A DNA stretch of 20,857 nucleotides from a virus: the IMG/VR virus record IMGVR_UViG_3300043410_001171, positions 1-20,857 of that record; one strand, written 5' to 3'. A model generated the notes under the pieces. The model had not been told where the DNA came from, searched no databases, and worked only from the letters and a program-made list of their open reading frames with translations. This document shows positions 13,001-20,143 of the stretch, piece after piece. The position numbers and the translations under genes were made by a program. How positions within the stretch are numbered: the first letter of the stretch is position 1; every line of letters begins with the position of its first letter.

Positions 13001-15150
13001 GCTTCACCTAGTTCAGCACGTGCAGCATTGAGAGCATCAGTTTTAATTCGTGTGCCTCGTTTCACTATGTGATACATAATGTCAGCGAGTGCTGATAAGA
13101 ACTGTTGCAGTGTTACTTTTTCTTCAGGTGTGATGTTCTCTACACCACCAAATGTCTGACGAATAAATGCGCCAGCTGTATCTTTGGCAGCTTCGTAATT
13201 AACTTGGTCTTGATCAAACTCTTTTGCAGCTTGTAGACCTTCACGTTCAGCTTCTGGCATAACAGGTGCTTCACGGAAGCCAGCTTGTTCAGCTTTAGCT
13301 GCTTCAAGGTTAGCTTGTTTCTCAGCTGTACGAGCTTCTTCTTCAGCAGCACGTTGTTCAATGATACGTTGCTGACGTTCTTCAGGCGTAATACGTGGAA
13401 CCGCTGGTGCTTCTGGTTCTGCAATAACTTCTGTAGATTCAGGAGCTTGAGCTGCCTCTAGTGCAGCGTACTGTTCTCCTGTTCCTCCAAGAGGCACTCC
13501 AACATCAGCTCTAGTACTGTCCACTGGTGGAGCGACAGGTTCTTCAGCAACTGTGGCAACTCCTGCTCGTCCTCCCTGCTCATCAGTTCGAAGGCCAGCT
13601 CCACTTGCTCCCTGCTGAGCTGCAACTCTGGTAAGTTCATCTTGAGCCTCCTTAGCTTTATGTTCATCCATGAAGCGTTTAAACTTCTCAACTGCTTCAG
13701 TTTGTTTTGGGGTTAGTGAGCCTTTTTTCTCAATTACTTTTTCAAACAAATCAATCTTGCTATCCATAGGCATAGCAGGATCATTGATTGACTGTAGAGT
13801 TTTGAATGCTGCAGATCTAGGTTGGCTAAAGCCAAATGACTTAATCGTTGCATCATCTAACTCAAATGTAGGAGCAACCTGCATAGGCGCAGCTTCAGCG
13901 AATAAATCGCCTTGTGGAGATTCAGCTGCACGTTTAGCAGCGACTTCTTCTACTGTTGTTTCAGGAGCTAGATCTAACTCCATTTGTTCTTTTAATGGTT
14001 TACGAAGCTCAGCTTCTCTCGCTTGTAGTGCACGATCTTCAGCTAGTAGACGTTCTTGTTCTTCTCGTTGAGCCGTAGCAGCAATGTTGGCAATGCGGCT
14101 ACGTTCTTTATTGATAGCATCTAGTTCTAGTTGTTGCGCTTGTGCTTCGGCTTGTACCTTATCACGTGCTTGGCTTCGAGTAACAATATTACCCACACCG
14201 CCCAAGCCACCACCTAATACACCAGCAGCTGCAGCTGCCTCACCGTATTCACGGTATGCGTCTTCTGATGTTAAGTCTAAGCCAGCTTGTTTACGTTCAA
14301 GGATTTGTTGTGCCACTTCAGTAGGCATTTCAGATACAGCACCACGACCAGCGCCACGAGTTAGTGTGCCTGCTAATGAACGTTCAGCTGTTTTAGCTAA
14401 TTGATCTTCGGTAACTTTAGCAATAGGACGACCAATTACTTTAGCTACTACACCTGTACCTAATGTGAACATAGTAGCTGCTGTATCTAATGCAGCTTGG
14501 CCTGTAGCAGTGCTATACACTTCAGGAGTAACTAAAGGACCTTGCGTCTTTTCATCAATACGACGTTCGATGTTAGTGCCAGCGAATTGAGGTACGCCAC
14601 CAGCGATACCACCTATGATACCACCAACGATAGGACCAACTGGACCGGTAAGTGGTGAAGTAAGTGCACCTAAACGAGCACCAGTGAAAGCACCAGCGGC
14701 GGTAGGAGCCATGTATGGGAGTGAACGACCTAGTGCATCACGAGCTGCTTTATAAGTAGTACTAGCTGCTGCTCCTAAACCTTCTTTTTCATAGGCTTCA
14801 GGGATAGCTGCAAATGGAGTGTAGCCTACGTTGCGTTCTTGCTCCGCTGCTTTTTGTACGCCATAGGCTGCACGAATATCTTCTTCTGATTGGAACGGTG
14901 CTGCAACACCACGTTTAGTAGATTCATATGCACCAATAGCGCCTTCTTTAAGGCTAGGCAAGAAACCTTCTTTTACAGGAGCTGGTTTAACTTCAGCCAC
15001 AGGTTCCATTAGATGGGTAATAATCTCGTTATCGGTATACCCTTCTTTACGTGCACCTGCTACGTTAAACTTCTTTTTCTTACCTAAAAAGTCAGCAATC
15101 TCAGCTGGGCTATAACCTTCAGCTAAGGCTCCTTCGTAATCGAAAGCCAT
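10030..15150 (-). CDS. Giant virion/ejection protein with PLxRFG and LPD38-like regions, 1706 aa
   Basis: ATG at 15150 has AGGAG eight bases upstream. Residues 2-48 hold two copies of a short repeat (A-x-x-E-G-Y-S-P-A-E-I and A-R-K-E-G-Y-T-D-N-E-I). Gly/Ala-rich hydrophobic segments at about 145-190 and 305-325 could contact membranes. A charged coiled coil runs from about 327 to 385, followed by low-complexity Glu/Ala/Pro-rich linkers (about 500-660 and 740-780). Helical domains lead to PLMRFG at 984-989, the mark of PLxRFG-domain phage proteins. Near 1363-1450, LDYSDTNAAYF, IPMQFRKYQQG and a hydrophobic stretch resemble the large-polyvalent-protein domain LPD38. Such proteins are packed in the virion and ejected with the DNA. 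It is the last gene of the minus-strand virion operon. A lytic transglycosylase motif was not found. The exact function is inference. Confidence 0.8.
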   Translation of the reverse strand: MAFDYEGALAEGYSPAEIADFLGKKKKFNVAGARKEGYTDNEIITHLMEPVAEVKPAPVKEGFLPSLKEGAIGAYESTKRGVAAPFQSEEDIRAAYGVQKAAEQERNVGYTPFAAIPEAYEKEGLGAAASTTYKAARDALGRSLPYMAPTAAGAFTGARLGALTSPLTGPVGPIVGGIIGGIAGGVPQFAGTNIERRIDEKTQGPLVTPEVYSTATGQAALDTAATMFTLGTGVVAKVIGRPIAKVTEDQLAKTAERSLAGTLTRGAGRGAVSEMPTEVAQQILERKQAGLDLTSEDAYREYGEAAAAAGVLGGGLGGVGNIVTRSQARDKVQAEAQAQQLELDAINKERSRIANIAATAQREEQERLLAEDRALQAREAELRKPLKEQMELDLAPETTVEEVAAKRAAESPQGDLFAEAAPMQVAPTFELDDATIKSFGFSQPRSAAFKTLQSINDPAMPMDSKIDLFEKVIEKKGSLTPKQTEAVEKFKRFMDEHKAKEAQDELTRVAAQQGASGAGLRTDEQGGRAGVATVAEEPVAPPVDSTRADVGVPLGGTGEQYAALEAAQAPESTEVIAEPEAPAVPRITPEERQQRIIEQRAAEEEARTAEKQANLEAAKAEQAGFREAPVMPEAEREGLQAAKEFDQDQVNYEAAKDTAGAFIRQTFGGVENITPEEKVTLQQFLSALADIMYHIVKRGTRIKTDALNAARAELGEAGSQITDFQLNKAYADAVNRVDTEAKAPPAPEAPPVVEAQPAEPRALREPSAPVEGADTPTGDNIFRDLVSPRVSDARLNLGAALRKLTPKLLSMYQLVDQFGNAMPALRNYADLNDKMTMTQQRLKNKAHALLSDWGAFSFSNSAEHKKLGKLMLEATRSKIHPDEEFESEPNAHLTEDMRDKYEELSDAYNALSPEAKQIYQRARALLQENFNLRRTVYNDMVRGAYAEDLAEATPEEAEKINARIEKAVQEHEMLLNEMRGPYFPLMRFGEYLVVAESDEIRALREDLANASGSERKALIERLRQMEKSEDHYQVFAFDKRSDQAKEADKLKRQGMNVRETKSEEYMNNIRANSFGAIDQLEKIFDREIDLDIDPKDMRQLRQAMIDSVLAGLPENSALQRQIKRRNIAGATENMLQAFAETMERDSFYLSRMGFMKPMSKALIDMRNQSKNDMQLRDVYNNVRARLNLDARYDHHPILSKLTGASSIYHLGIAPSYLLQNMTQPFQITIPQLAGRYGAKNASRAVIGAWKDAKNVVKGGRGGKFFSLKDADLSQAFEGGELKMVRMLEDLGKLDIANNMDTEVYTKGMSPKAIKFWKVFNWSSHNIELMNRLSSALAAYRLEMNKTGNEEAATKAAREAVELTQLDYSDTNAAYFMKQGHMGGLNRIPMQFRKYQQGMIYLLARNFKNAWGGDAEAKRAFFYLMGTQLIMAGIRGVPVAAPLLFLMGAFGDKDDKDGDVETQLRNALADTFGNETARVFWKGLPAMVGVDSGSMSMENLFLPFPMMRSSAITDAATGKDAVTEFMFNLGGAPVSMASRVGDAFILGSEGDYQKALEKVLPKFMSSLVKAERLGSEGLTTRSGNVAIEADEFNAWDQAIKALGFTPTKEAEYYQAMYEKERITQAIDDVRNKLIKDIATARLNGEDPTEALEQVREFNIEHPSRRINGESIKRSIAQRRKDKAQRSASGVKYEKRERDISDVTRYAD
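10033..10059. other. Stem-loop at the convergent gene junction
   Basis: ATCAGCG (10033-10039) and CGCTGAT (10053-10059) form a perfect 7-bp stem with a 13-base loop, right where the + and - strand gene blocks meet. Neither strand has a T-run after the stem, so it is not a standard intrinsic terminator. It lies inside the 3' end of the 1706-aa gene and could slow or stop polymerases from both sides, or be incidental. Confidence 0.25.
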
Positions 15151-15164
15151 ATTAAACTCCTGAC

Positions 15165-16628
15165 TTATTTGAGATCAAACGTACCTAATGGTCGGCGGTT
15201 TGCTGGAGCTGCTGCTCCTGGTTTACCACCTGAAGCTGCTAGTGCAGCCATAGCATTATACGTTGCATCGAATTGGCGTTGCAAATGTTTAAGGGTGGTA
15301 GCATCAGGAGATACTGCACCTTGTTCAGTTTTAATACGATCAGCTAGTTTGTCTAGAATTGACTTATAGTATTCACGTTGATTTTGTAGTTCATATCGTT
15401 GGCTCTGAACTTCAGTCTTATCAATTTGTTCGCGAATACGTTTGTCCATAAGATCAATCTCACGATCTTTCTGTTCAAAGCCATACTTATCTTTGACTGC
15501 GTCATACTGACCTTTAGCATTAACTTCATTAGCACGAGCTTTATCAGCTTGTTTTTGAAGCGTAACAGTTTGACGAGCTTTATCGTCAGCACGTTTGCTA
15601 TCAGCACCGTAGTTAATTGCTGCAAGTTGTTCAGCACGTTCTGCTTGAGCAACTCTAGACTCCATATCAAAGCGGCGTTCTTCGGCTTTAGCCAAACGAT
15701 CTTTAGCTTCTGCATAATCTTTAAGGCCTTCGATACCGCCAGCTGCAATGTTCTGCATAGCAAATTGTGATTTACCAGCTGCCATACCTAGACCTGCTTT
15801 AGCTAGTGCCATCCATGGAGCTTGCTCAGCTTCCTTAGCACCTTTAGCTTCCATTTGAGCGATCTTGGCTTTTAATGCTGCACGACCAGCGTCTTCACCT
15901 AATTCAGCTTTGAACTCTTCAGCATAGTCACGCATGCTTTGGTCAGAAGGCATAGCTGCAGCATAACCAGCTTCATCAATCGAAACGGGCTTGAACTGTA
16001 AATCTTTATACCCTACTGAACCAATGCCTGTTCGTGTAGGTTTTACAGGAGCTGCTGGCGGTGTTTTAGCGGGTACCACTTCAGCTGGCGGAGCTTGTTC
16101 CACAGCAGCTTTAGTAGCCGCCGCTTGCGCTGGAGTCATAGGAGCTTTATCTGCTACTGTAGGGACATAGCCCCCTGCTGGTGTAAACGCTTGAGCCCAG
16201 CTAGGTAACATATCTCGATCAATATACCCGTATTTTTGAGCGTTTAAATCTCGATAGTATTGTTTAGCACGTTCCCAAAGTGATGGGTCTGGAGTACGTA
16301 ACATCGATGGTACATATTCTGATGTATCACCACCTCTACCGAAAGCAACGATACCGCCAGCAGCCATAGATTCTTCTTGGAACATGTCATCACGTACTGG
16401 CAGGCTAGCTACACCAGGATCTGCTTGTGCCATTACTTGTTGTGCTACAGTTTGCGTAGGCATCGCTTGTTTAGGTGCGCTAGCTTGACGAATCTCTTTG
16501 CGTCGTTGTAGTTCTGCTAAAGCCAAATAAGATGGCACTTGGCCATCTGGATTCTGCACATAGCCAATCAAGGCTTGGTCAGGCACACGTTGTAATTGAG
16601 CTTGTAGTTTCGCAATATTTGTAGCCAT
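15165..16628 (-). CDS. Phage virion protein with Ala-rich coiled coil and GGIVAF motif, 487 aa
   Basis: ATG at 16628 follows AAGGAT (minus strand) with good spacing. The N-terminal region (RVPDQALIGYVQNPDG, YLALAELQRRKEIR, residues 14-47) is a pattern found in many environmental phage virion proteins. It is followed by MAAGGIVAFGRGGD at 88-101, a Pro/Ala-rich linker (about 165-200), APWMALAKAGLGMAAGKSQFA (about 270-290) and a long charged coiled coil from about 300 to 435. The C-terminus is Gly/Pro/Ala-rich. There is no signal peptide. It lies between the 363-aa protein and the giant protein, with gaps of only 9 and 14 bases, so all three probably belong to the same tail or internal-virion assembly. 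Placement as an internal core or ejection protein is inference. Confidence 0.7.
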   Translation of the reverse strand: MATNIAKLQAQLQRVPDQALIGYVQNPDGQVPSYLALAELQRRKEIRQASAPKQAMPTQTVAQQVMAQADPGVASLPVRDDMFQEESMAAGGIVAFGRGGDTSEYVPSMLRTPDPSLWERAKQYYRDLNAQKYGYIDRDMLPSWAQAFTPAGGYVPTVADKAPMTPAQAAATKAAVEQAPPAEVVPAKTPPAAPVKPTRTGIGSVGYKDLQFKPVSIDEAGYAAAMPSDQSMRDYAEEFKAELGEDAGRAALKAKIAQMEAKGAKEAEQAPWMALAKAGLGMAAGKSQFAMQNIAAGGIEGLKDYAEAKDRLAKAEERRFDMESRVAQAERAEQLAAINYGADSKRADDKARQTVTLQKQADKARANEVNAKGQYDAVKDKYGFEQKDREIDLMDKRIREQIDKTEVQSQRYELQNQREYYKSILDKLADRIKTEQGAVSPDATTLKHLQRQFDATYNAMAALAASGGKPGAAAPANRRPLGTFDLK

Positions 16629-16637
16629 GTTTTATCC

Positions 16638-17729
16638 TTAACCTAGAGCCTTAGCCAAACCTAAACCAGCTAGACCCAAACCTGCAATTTGAGAAGTAGC
16701 TGATGGTGTTGGGTTATATTGTACTTGAGTTGAACCCAATGCTCCCGCATTACCGCGAAGAATATCTGAGTAGAACTGTAGTTGTTGCTTAGCATAGTTT
16801 TGCTGAGCCATTTTATTTTGGTAGTCAATATCAGCCTGTTTCTGTGCAAGGGCTTGTTGTTCTGCACCTGTTGCACCTTGGGCTGTCAATCTTGCCAAAT
16901 CAGCTTGTTGTTGCTCAGTACCTAATGCGCCAAGTTTAGCTGAAGTATCAATACCAGCTGTAAGACCTGCTTGACCAAGTTGAGCGCCCAATGTTGCAGC
17001 GTATTGTTGTGCTTGTTGTTGACGTGCTTGATCCGCGTTGAATTGTGCTTGTGCATTTGTATAGGCCTCTTGCGCACCTTTTGCACGAATATCAGCTAAA
17101 GTTTGAGTTAAGCCACGAGATTGTTCAGCTTGCAATAATGCATTACGAGCACCACCAAATGTACCACGACCAATAGCTCCAGTAGCAAGAGATGTTTTAT
17201 CCAAAGCCCCTTTCAGAGCAGCTTCACGCACTGCTTGATCAGTCACAGCTGATGCATAAGGTGACATATATTTAGACGCTTCAGCGGAGCCAAAAGTACC
17301 TGCCGTAGTTGGTGAATACATAAACGCCTGACCTAAACCACTTAATGCGGTACCATAACCTAATGTTTGTCCTGATGTTAGACCCGTAGATGATTTACCA
17401 AATTCGCCTGGACGTGTAAGCCCTGCGGTTTCAGCTTGTGTTCGAAGTTGTAATGGAGTAAATCCTGCTATTGTCTGTGTAGGCAAAGCAGAACCTGGCT
17501 TCATGCCGGTTACGTTACCTTTTGAATCGGTTACAAATACTTCTTTACCTGTTTGCTTTAAAAGCTCTTGGTAATATGGCTGTGCGTATTCAGGTAAGTT
17601 TGTAGAGTAAGATGTAGATTGAGTAGTGCCACCACCACCGTCACCGTCACCACCACCCCACAAAGTTAAATAAGTGCGTGTAATTGCAGCAGGGTTAAAA
17701 AACGCATGCAATAAGCTAAACAATTTCAT
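16638..17729 (-). CDS. Phage virion protein rich in Gln/Ala/Gly, 363 aa
   Basis: ATG at 17729 overlaps the stop of the GNAT gene as ATGA and has GGAG about ten bases upstream. The first 24 residues are hydrophobic and end in a Gly/Asp cluster (WGGGDGDGGGG, 24-34). A conserved-looking middle follows: PYYQELLKQTGKEVF, TIAGFTPLQLRTQAE, EASKYMSPYASAVTDQAV and GAIGRGTFGGARNALLQAEQ. The C-terminal half (about 200-335) is Gln/Ala-rich and helical, probably coiled coil, ending in a small hydrophobic Gly/Leu tail. The S/A-x-x-K-Y-M-x-P-Y and GTFGGAR patterns occur in virion proteins of environmental podovirus-like phages. An internal-virion or tail-tube-associated role is likely from context; no enzyme motif is visible. 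Confidence 0.7.
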   Translation of the reverse strand: MKLFSLLHAFFNPAAITRTYLTLWGGGDGDGGGGTTQSTSYSTNLPEYAQPYYQELLKQTGKEVFVTDSKGNVTGMKPGSALPTQTIAGFTPLQLRTQAETAGLTRPGEFGKSSTGLTSGQTLGYGTALSGLGQAFMYSPTTAGTFGSAEASKYMSPYASAVTDQAVREAALKGALDKTSLATGAIGRGTFGGARNALLQAEQSRGLTQTLADIRAKGAQEAYTNAQAQFNADQARQQQAQQYAATLGAQLGQAGLTAGIDTSAKLGALGTEQQQADLARLTAQGATGAEQQALAQKQADIDYQNKMAQQNYAKQQLQFYSDILRGNAGALGSTQVQYNPTPSATSQIAGLGLAGLGLAKALG

Positions 17730-18136
17730 ATTAATTTCTCCACTACAAACATAGTAGTATTTAGATTCATCTTTTGACGGTAGAGCCTAGCTTGTGGTTC
17801 TTTAGCCCATGCTCTAATTTTAGTTGCGCCTTGCAGTTTAGCCCAAGTTTCATATTGGGAAACCGTACCTTCATCGAATAATCCTCGACCACCCATAGCA
17901 GTAGTATGCGCTACGCGGTGATTAGGAGCATTTTGAATATCTACTGAAAAAGCACCGATGATTTTCTCATCTTCAACCACAACAAACAGCGTTTGCTTAT
18001 TAGACGCCAATATTGTTTTTAATTGGTCAGGTGTGCAATCTCCTGAACTTTGTTCAAATGATGCTTCAAAAAAGTGTTTTACTGTAGGCCAGACTTGATG
18101 AACTTGGTCTGGCGCTACGATTTGTACTTGTTTCAT
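17726..18136 (-). CDS. GNAT-like acetyltransferase-fold protein in the virion operon, 136 aa
   Basis: The ATG at 18136 shares one base with the stop of the upstream 657-aa gene (TAATG) and has no Shine-Dalgarno site, so translation is coupled. The sequence follows the N-acetyltransferase layout: an N-terminal helix pair, strand LFVVVEDEKIIGAFSVDI (50-67), then AMGGRGLFDEGTVSQYETWAKLQGA (80-104), strand KIRAWAKEP and the final RLYRQKMNLNTTMFVVEKL. The usual acetyl-CoA loop is only weakly kept (MGGRGLF). GNAT-like proteins occur among virion genes of T7-like podoviruses (T7 gp13 occupies a comparable place), where they act in assembly rather than as proven enzymes. Enzyme or structural role cannot be told from sequence. 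Confidence 0.65.
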   Translation of the reverse strand: MKQVQIVAPDQVHQVWPTVKHFFEASFEQSSGDCTPDQLKTILASNKQTLFVVVEDEKIIGAFSVDIQNAPNHRVAHTTAMGGRGLFDEGTVSQYETWAKLQGATKIRAWAKEPQARLYRQKMNLNTTMFVVEKLI

Positions 18137-20109
18137 TATGCAGGTAGATATTTGTCAGCGTTAATTTGTTTACCTTGCTTCTTAGTGCCTGTACGTGCTT
18201 TACGTACTTTATCCAGCATACCATATAAACGTTGTGAACCAGCCTTAGTAGAACCATTACCTAAATGAGAAACTACATCTGCAGGGATTACAAATTCGCC
18301 ATCAGCCAAACGTGCTGGTTGTTTACCTTCAATTGTAGCAGGAATTGAATCACTCATGCCATCACCAGGACCATCTAAATAACCGCCTTTGGCGTATGAT
18401 TCATGTTTAACACCATCAGCTGTATAGTAAACTTGTTTAGGGATTTCACGCATACCCATCCAAGTATTCATTCCTGAAGACATAACTTCTGCTCTTTGTG
18501 ATGGATTCATTTTACCTAATAGTTGAGTCATTAAAGGCCCAAAAGGTCCGCTGGGCGCAGAATATCTAATACCTGTGTCTCCACCAAAAGCGCTTGATGT
18601 ACCTGTGCCGAGATTTAAAGCTGGAATTTCATCTAAGTTTAAACTAGTTTCACCGCCATCAGCATAACCTGGAACACCACCAGAAGCCATAGAATTTAAA
18701 CGACCCAAGCCATAGCCATCACGACTTAGCGCTACGTTTGATGTAGTATCATCAGTAGTACTATATAAATCTTGCATACCACCTTGAGAAATAGTACCGC
18801 CTTGGGCATATTGCTTACGTAGGTTAGCCGCTTCTAATACATTATATCTAGGCACTGCAGTTTGAGCGGTCATTGCAGTGTTAGCAGTTTGAGCCGTTGC
18901 AGCAGCAGGGGCTAATGAACCAATCCCACCAGCTGGTAATGCTTGTGCAGCTTGACCTAAAGTTAACTCGCGATTCATACCACCAGCTTCACCCATATAA
19001 GGCATACGTTGACCAGTCAAGGCTAATTCAGCTTCTTGTTGACGTTGTGCATTATCTAGTTGTTGTGCTGTGGTTACAGGCATAATGTTGATTTGTGCAT
19101 CGAACTCGCTAGATTTTGCAGGTTGTTCATCTTGCATCTTTAGAGCATCGCCACCATCAGCAAATGATACTGGACCACCAGCTGCTAATAATTTAAGACC
19201 TGTATCGCCTGATAGATTTAATGTAGCATATGGGTCATATTTATCTCTTGGATTAGAACCCGGTGTAACTGTTTGACCATAAATATCAGAAGGTTCTAGA
19301 CCGCCTAAAGTTGCACCGACCAAAGGCATACCAAATGTTGAAGCCACACTTAAATTACCTGCTGGTTTGGCACCTGCCCCTGCAATAGCTTGTCGTGTAG
19401 CATCCCAAGATGCTTGATCCCCACTTGCTAAATTCTTAGCACCTTCCCATGCATTACCTAATGTTTCACCAAAGGTCTTAGATGTAGGAGCTGTCATTGC
19501 ACCTAATTGACTAGCATTAGCTGCTGTTTCTGCGGCAGTTGCGGCTTGGCCACCAGTCATTGGGCCATATTTCATAATATTGGCAATTTCATCTGCGCCT
19601 ACACCACTACGCATTAATTCTTGAGATACAGAATCTCTAACTAAAGGGTTTGAAATATCAATCCCACTCTTAGCTAAAGTATTAGTCATGCCTTGTGATG
19701 CATCAGCAGCGACAGCTCCTGTACCAGCTGTACCAGCTGCCTGTAAGGCATTATTGATACCGTACCCGCCATAACCACCAAGACCACCCATAACCGCTCC
19801 CATTAAAGGATTACGTTTGTTAGTCAAAGCGCCAGTCGCTGCACCTGCTGAAATACCAGCCATCAATGCATATTCAGGGAAAGCCGCAGAAGCACCAAAA
19901 CCTGCAAGAGTTGGAAGCAATGAACTAAAAAACCCACCCAAGCTAAATGCTTCTGGCAAGCCAGTATGCGGATTTATCGTCATCGAAGTGCCGTTTGCTT
20001 TAGCTAATGCTTGAAGACCAGCTACCTCATGTGGCTGCATATGCACCAAAGTTGAGTCACCGTGACGACCTAATTGTGCAATGCCATGAGCGATTTGTCG
20101 GGTTGTCAT
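18136..20109 (-). CDS. Gly-rich phage virion protein with repeated GG motifs, 657 aa
   Basis: The frame opens further upstream at 20163, but ATG at 20109 is preferred because AAGGAC lies seven to eight bases before it and the product then begins MTTRQIAHGIAQLGRHGD. Residues 13-55 (GRHGDSTLVHMQPHEVAGLQ, then INPHTGLPEAF) match a pattern seen in many phage tail-region proteins. A Gly/Ala-rich hydrophobic stretch covers about 56-130. Short GG motifs recur (LAAGGPVSFADGG 308-320, YAQGGTI 434-440, MASGGVPGYADGG 474-486, YAKGGYLDGPG 572-582). The conserved C-terminus reads GDGMSDSIPATIEG, ARLADGEFVIPADVV, SHLGNGSTKAG (582-624), a widespread phage virion signature. Its role may be a tail or portal-associated internal protein. 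It precedes the GNAT gene and follows the tail-fibre-like gene by 34 bases. Confidence 0.75.
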   Translation of the reverse strand: MTTRQIAHGIAQLGRHGDSTLVHMQPHEVAGLQALAKANGTSMTINPHTGLPEAFSLGGFFSSLLPTLAGFGASAAFPEYALMAGISAGAATGALTNKRNPLMGAVMGGLGGYGGYGINNALQAAGTAGTGAVAADASQGMTNTLAKSGIDISNPLVRDSVSQELMRSGVGADEIANIMKYGPMTGGQAATAAETAANASQLGAMTAPTSKTFGETLGNAWEGAKNLASGDQASWDATRQAIAGAGAKPAGNLSVASTFGMPLVGATLGGLEPSDIYGQTVTPGSNPRDKYDPYATLNLSGDTGLKLLAAGGPVSFADGGDALKMQDEQPAKSSEFDAQINIMPVTTAQQLDNAQRQQEAELALTGQRMPYMGEAGGMNRELTLGQAAQALPAGGIGSLAPAAATAQTANTAMTAQTAVPRYNVLEAANLRKQYAQGGTISQGGMQDLYSTTDDTTSNVALSRDGYGLGRLNSMASGGVPGYADGGETSLNLDEIPALNLGTGTSSAFGGDTGIRYSAPSGPFGPLMTQLLGKMNPSQRAEVMSSGMNTWMGMREIPKQVYYTADGVKHESYAKGGYLDGPGDGMSDSIPATIEGKQPARLADGEFVIPADVVSHLGNGSTKAGSQRLYGMLDKVRKARTGTKKQGKQINADKYLPA

Positions 20110-20143
20110 AATAAGTCCTTGTTTATTTTCCTGAATAATATCA

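Noticed and set aside
13670-14404. Long + strand frames (133 and 106 aa) opposite the giant virion gene
   Set aside because: They are Ser/Ala/Arg-rich mirror images of Glu/Ala/Gln-rich coding sequence, lack ribosome binding sites and match nothing; they are shadows.
15353-15770. 136-aa minus-strand and 123-aa plus-strand frames in the 487-aa gene
   Set aside because: Both arise from repetitive coiled-coil codons of the 487-aa gene and have implausible composition.
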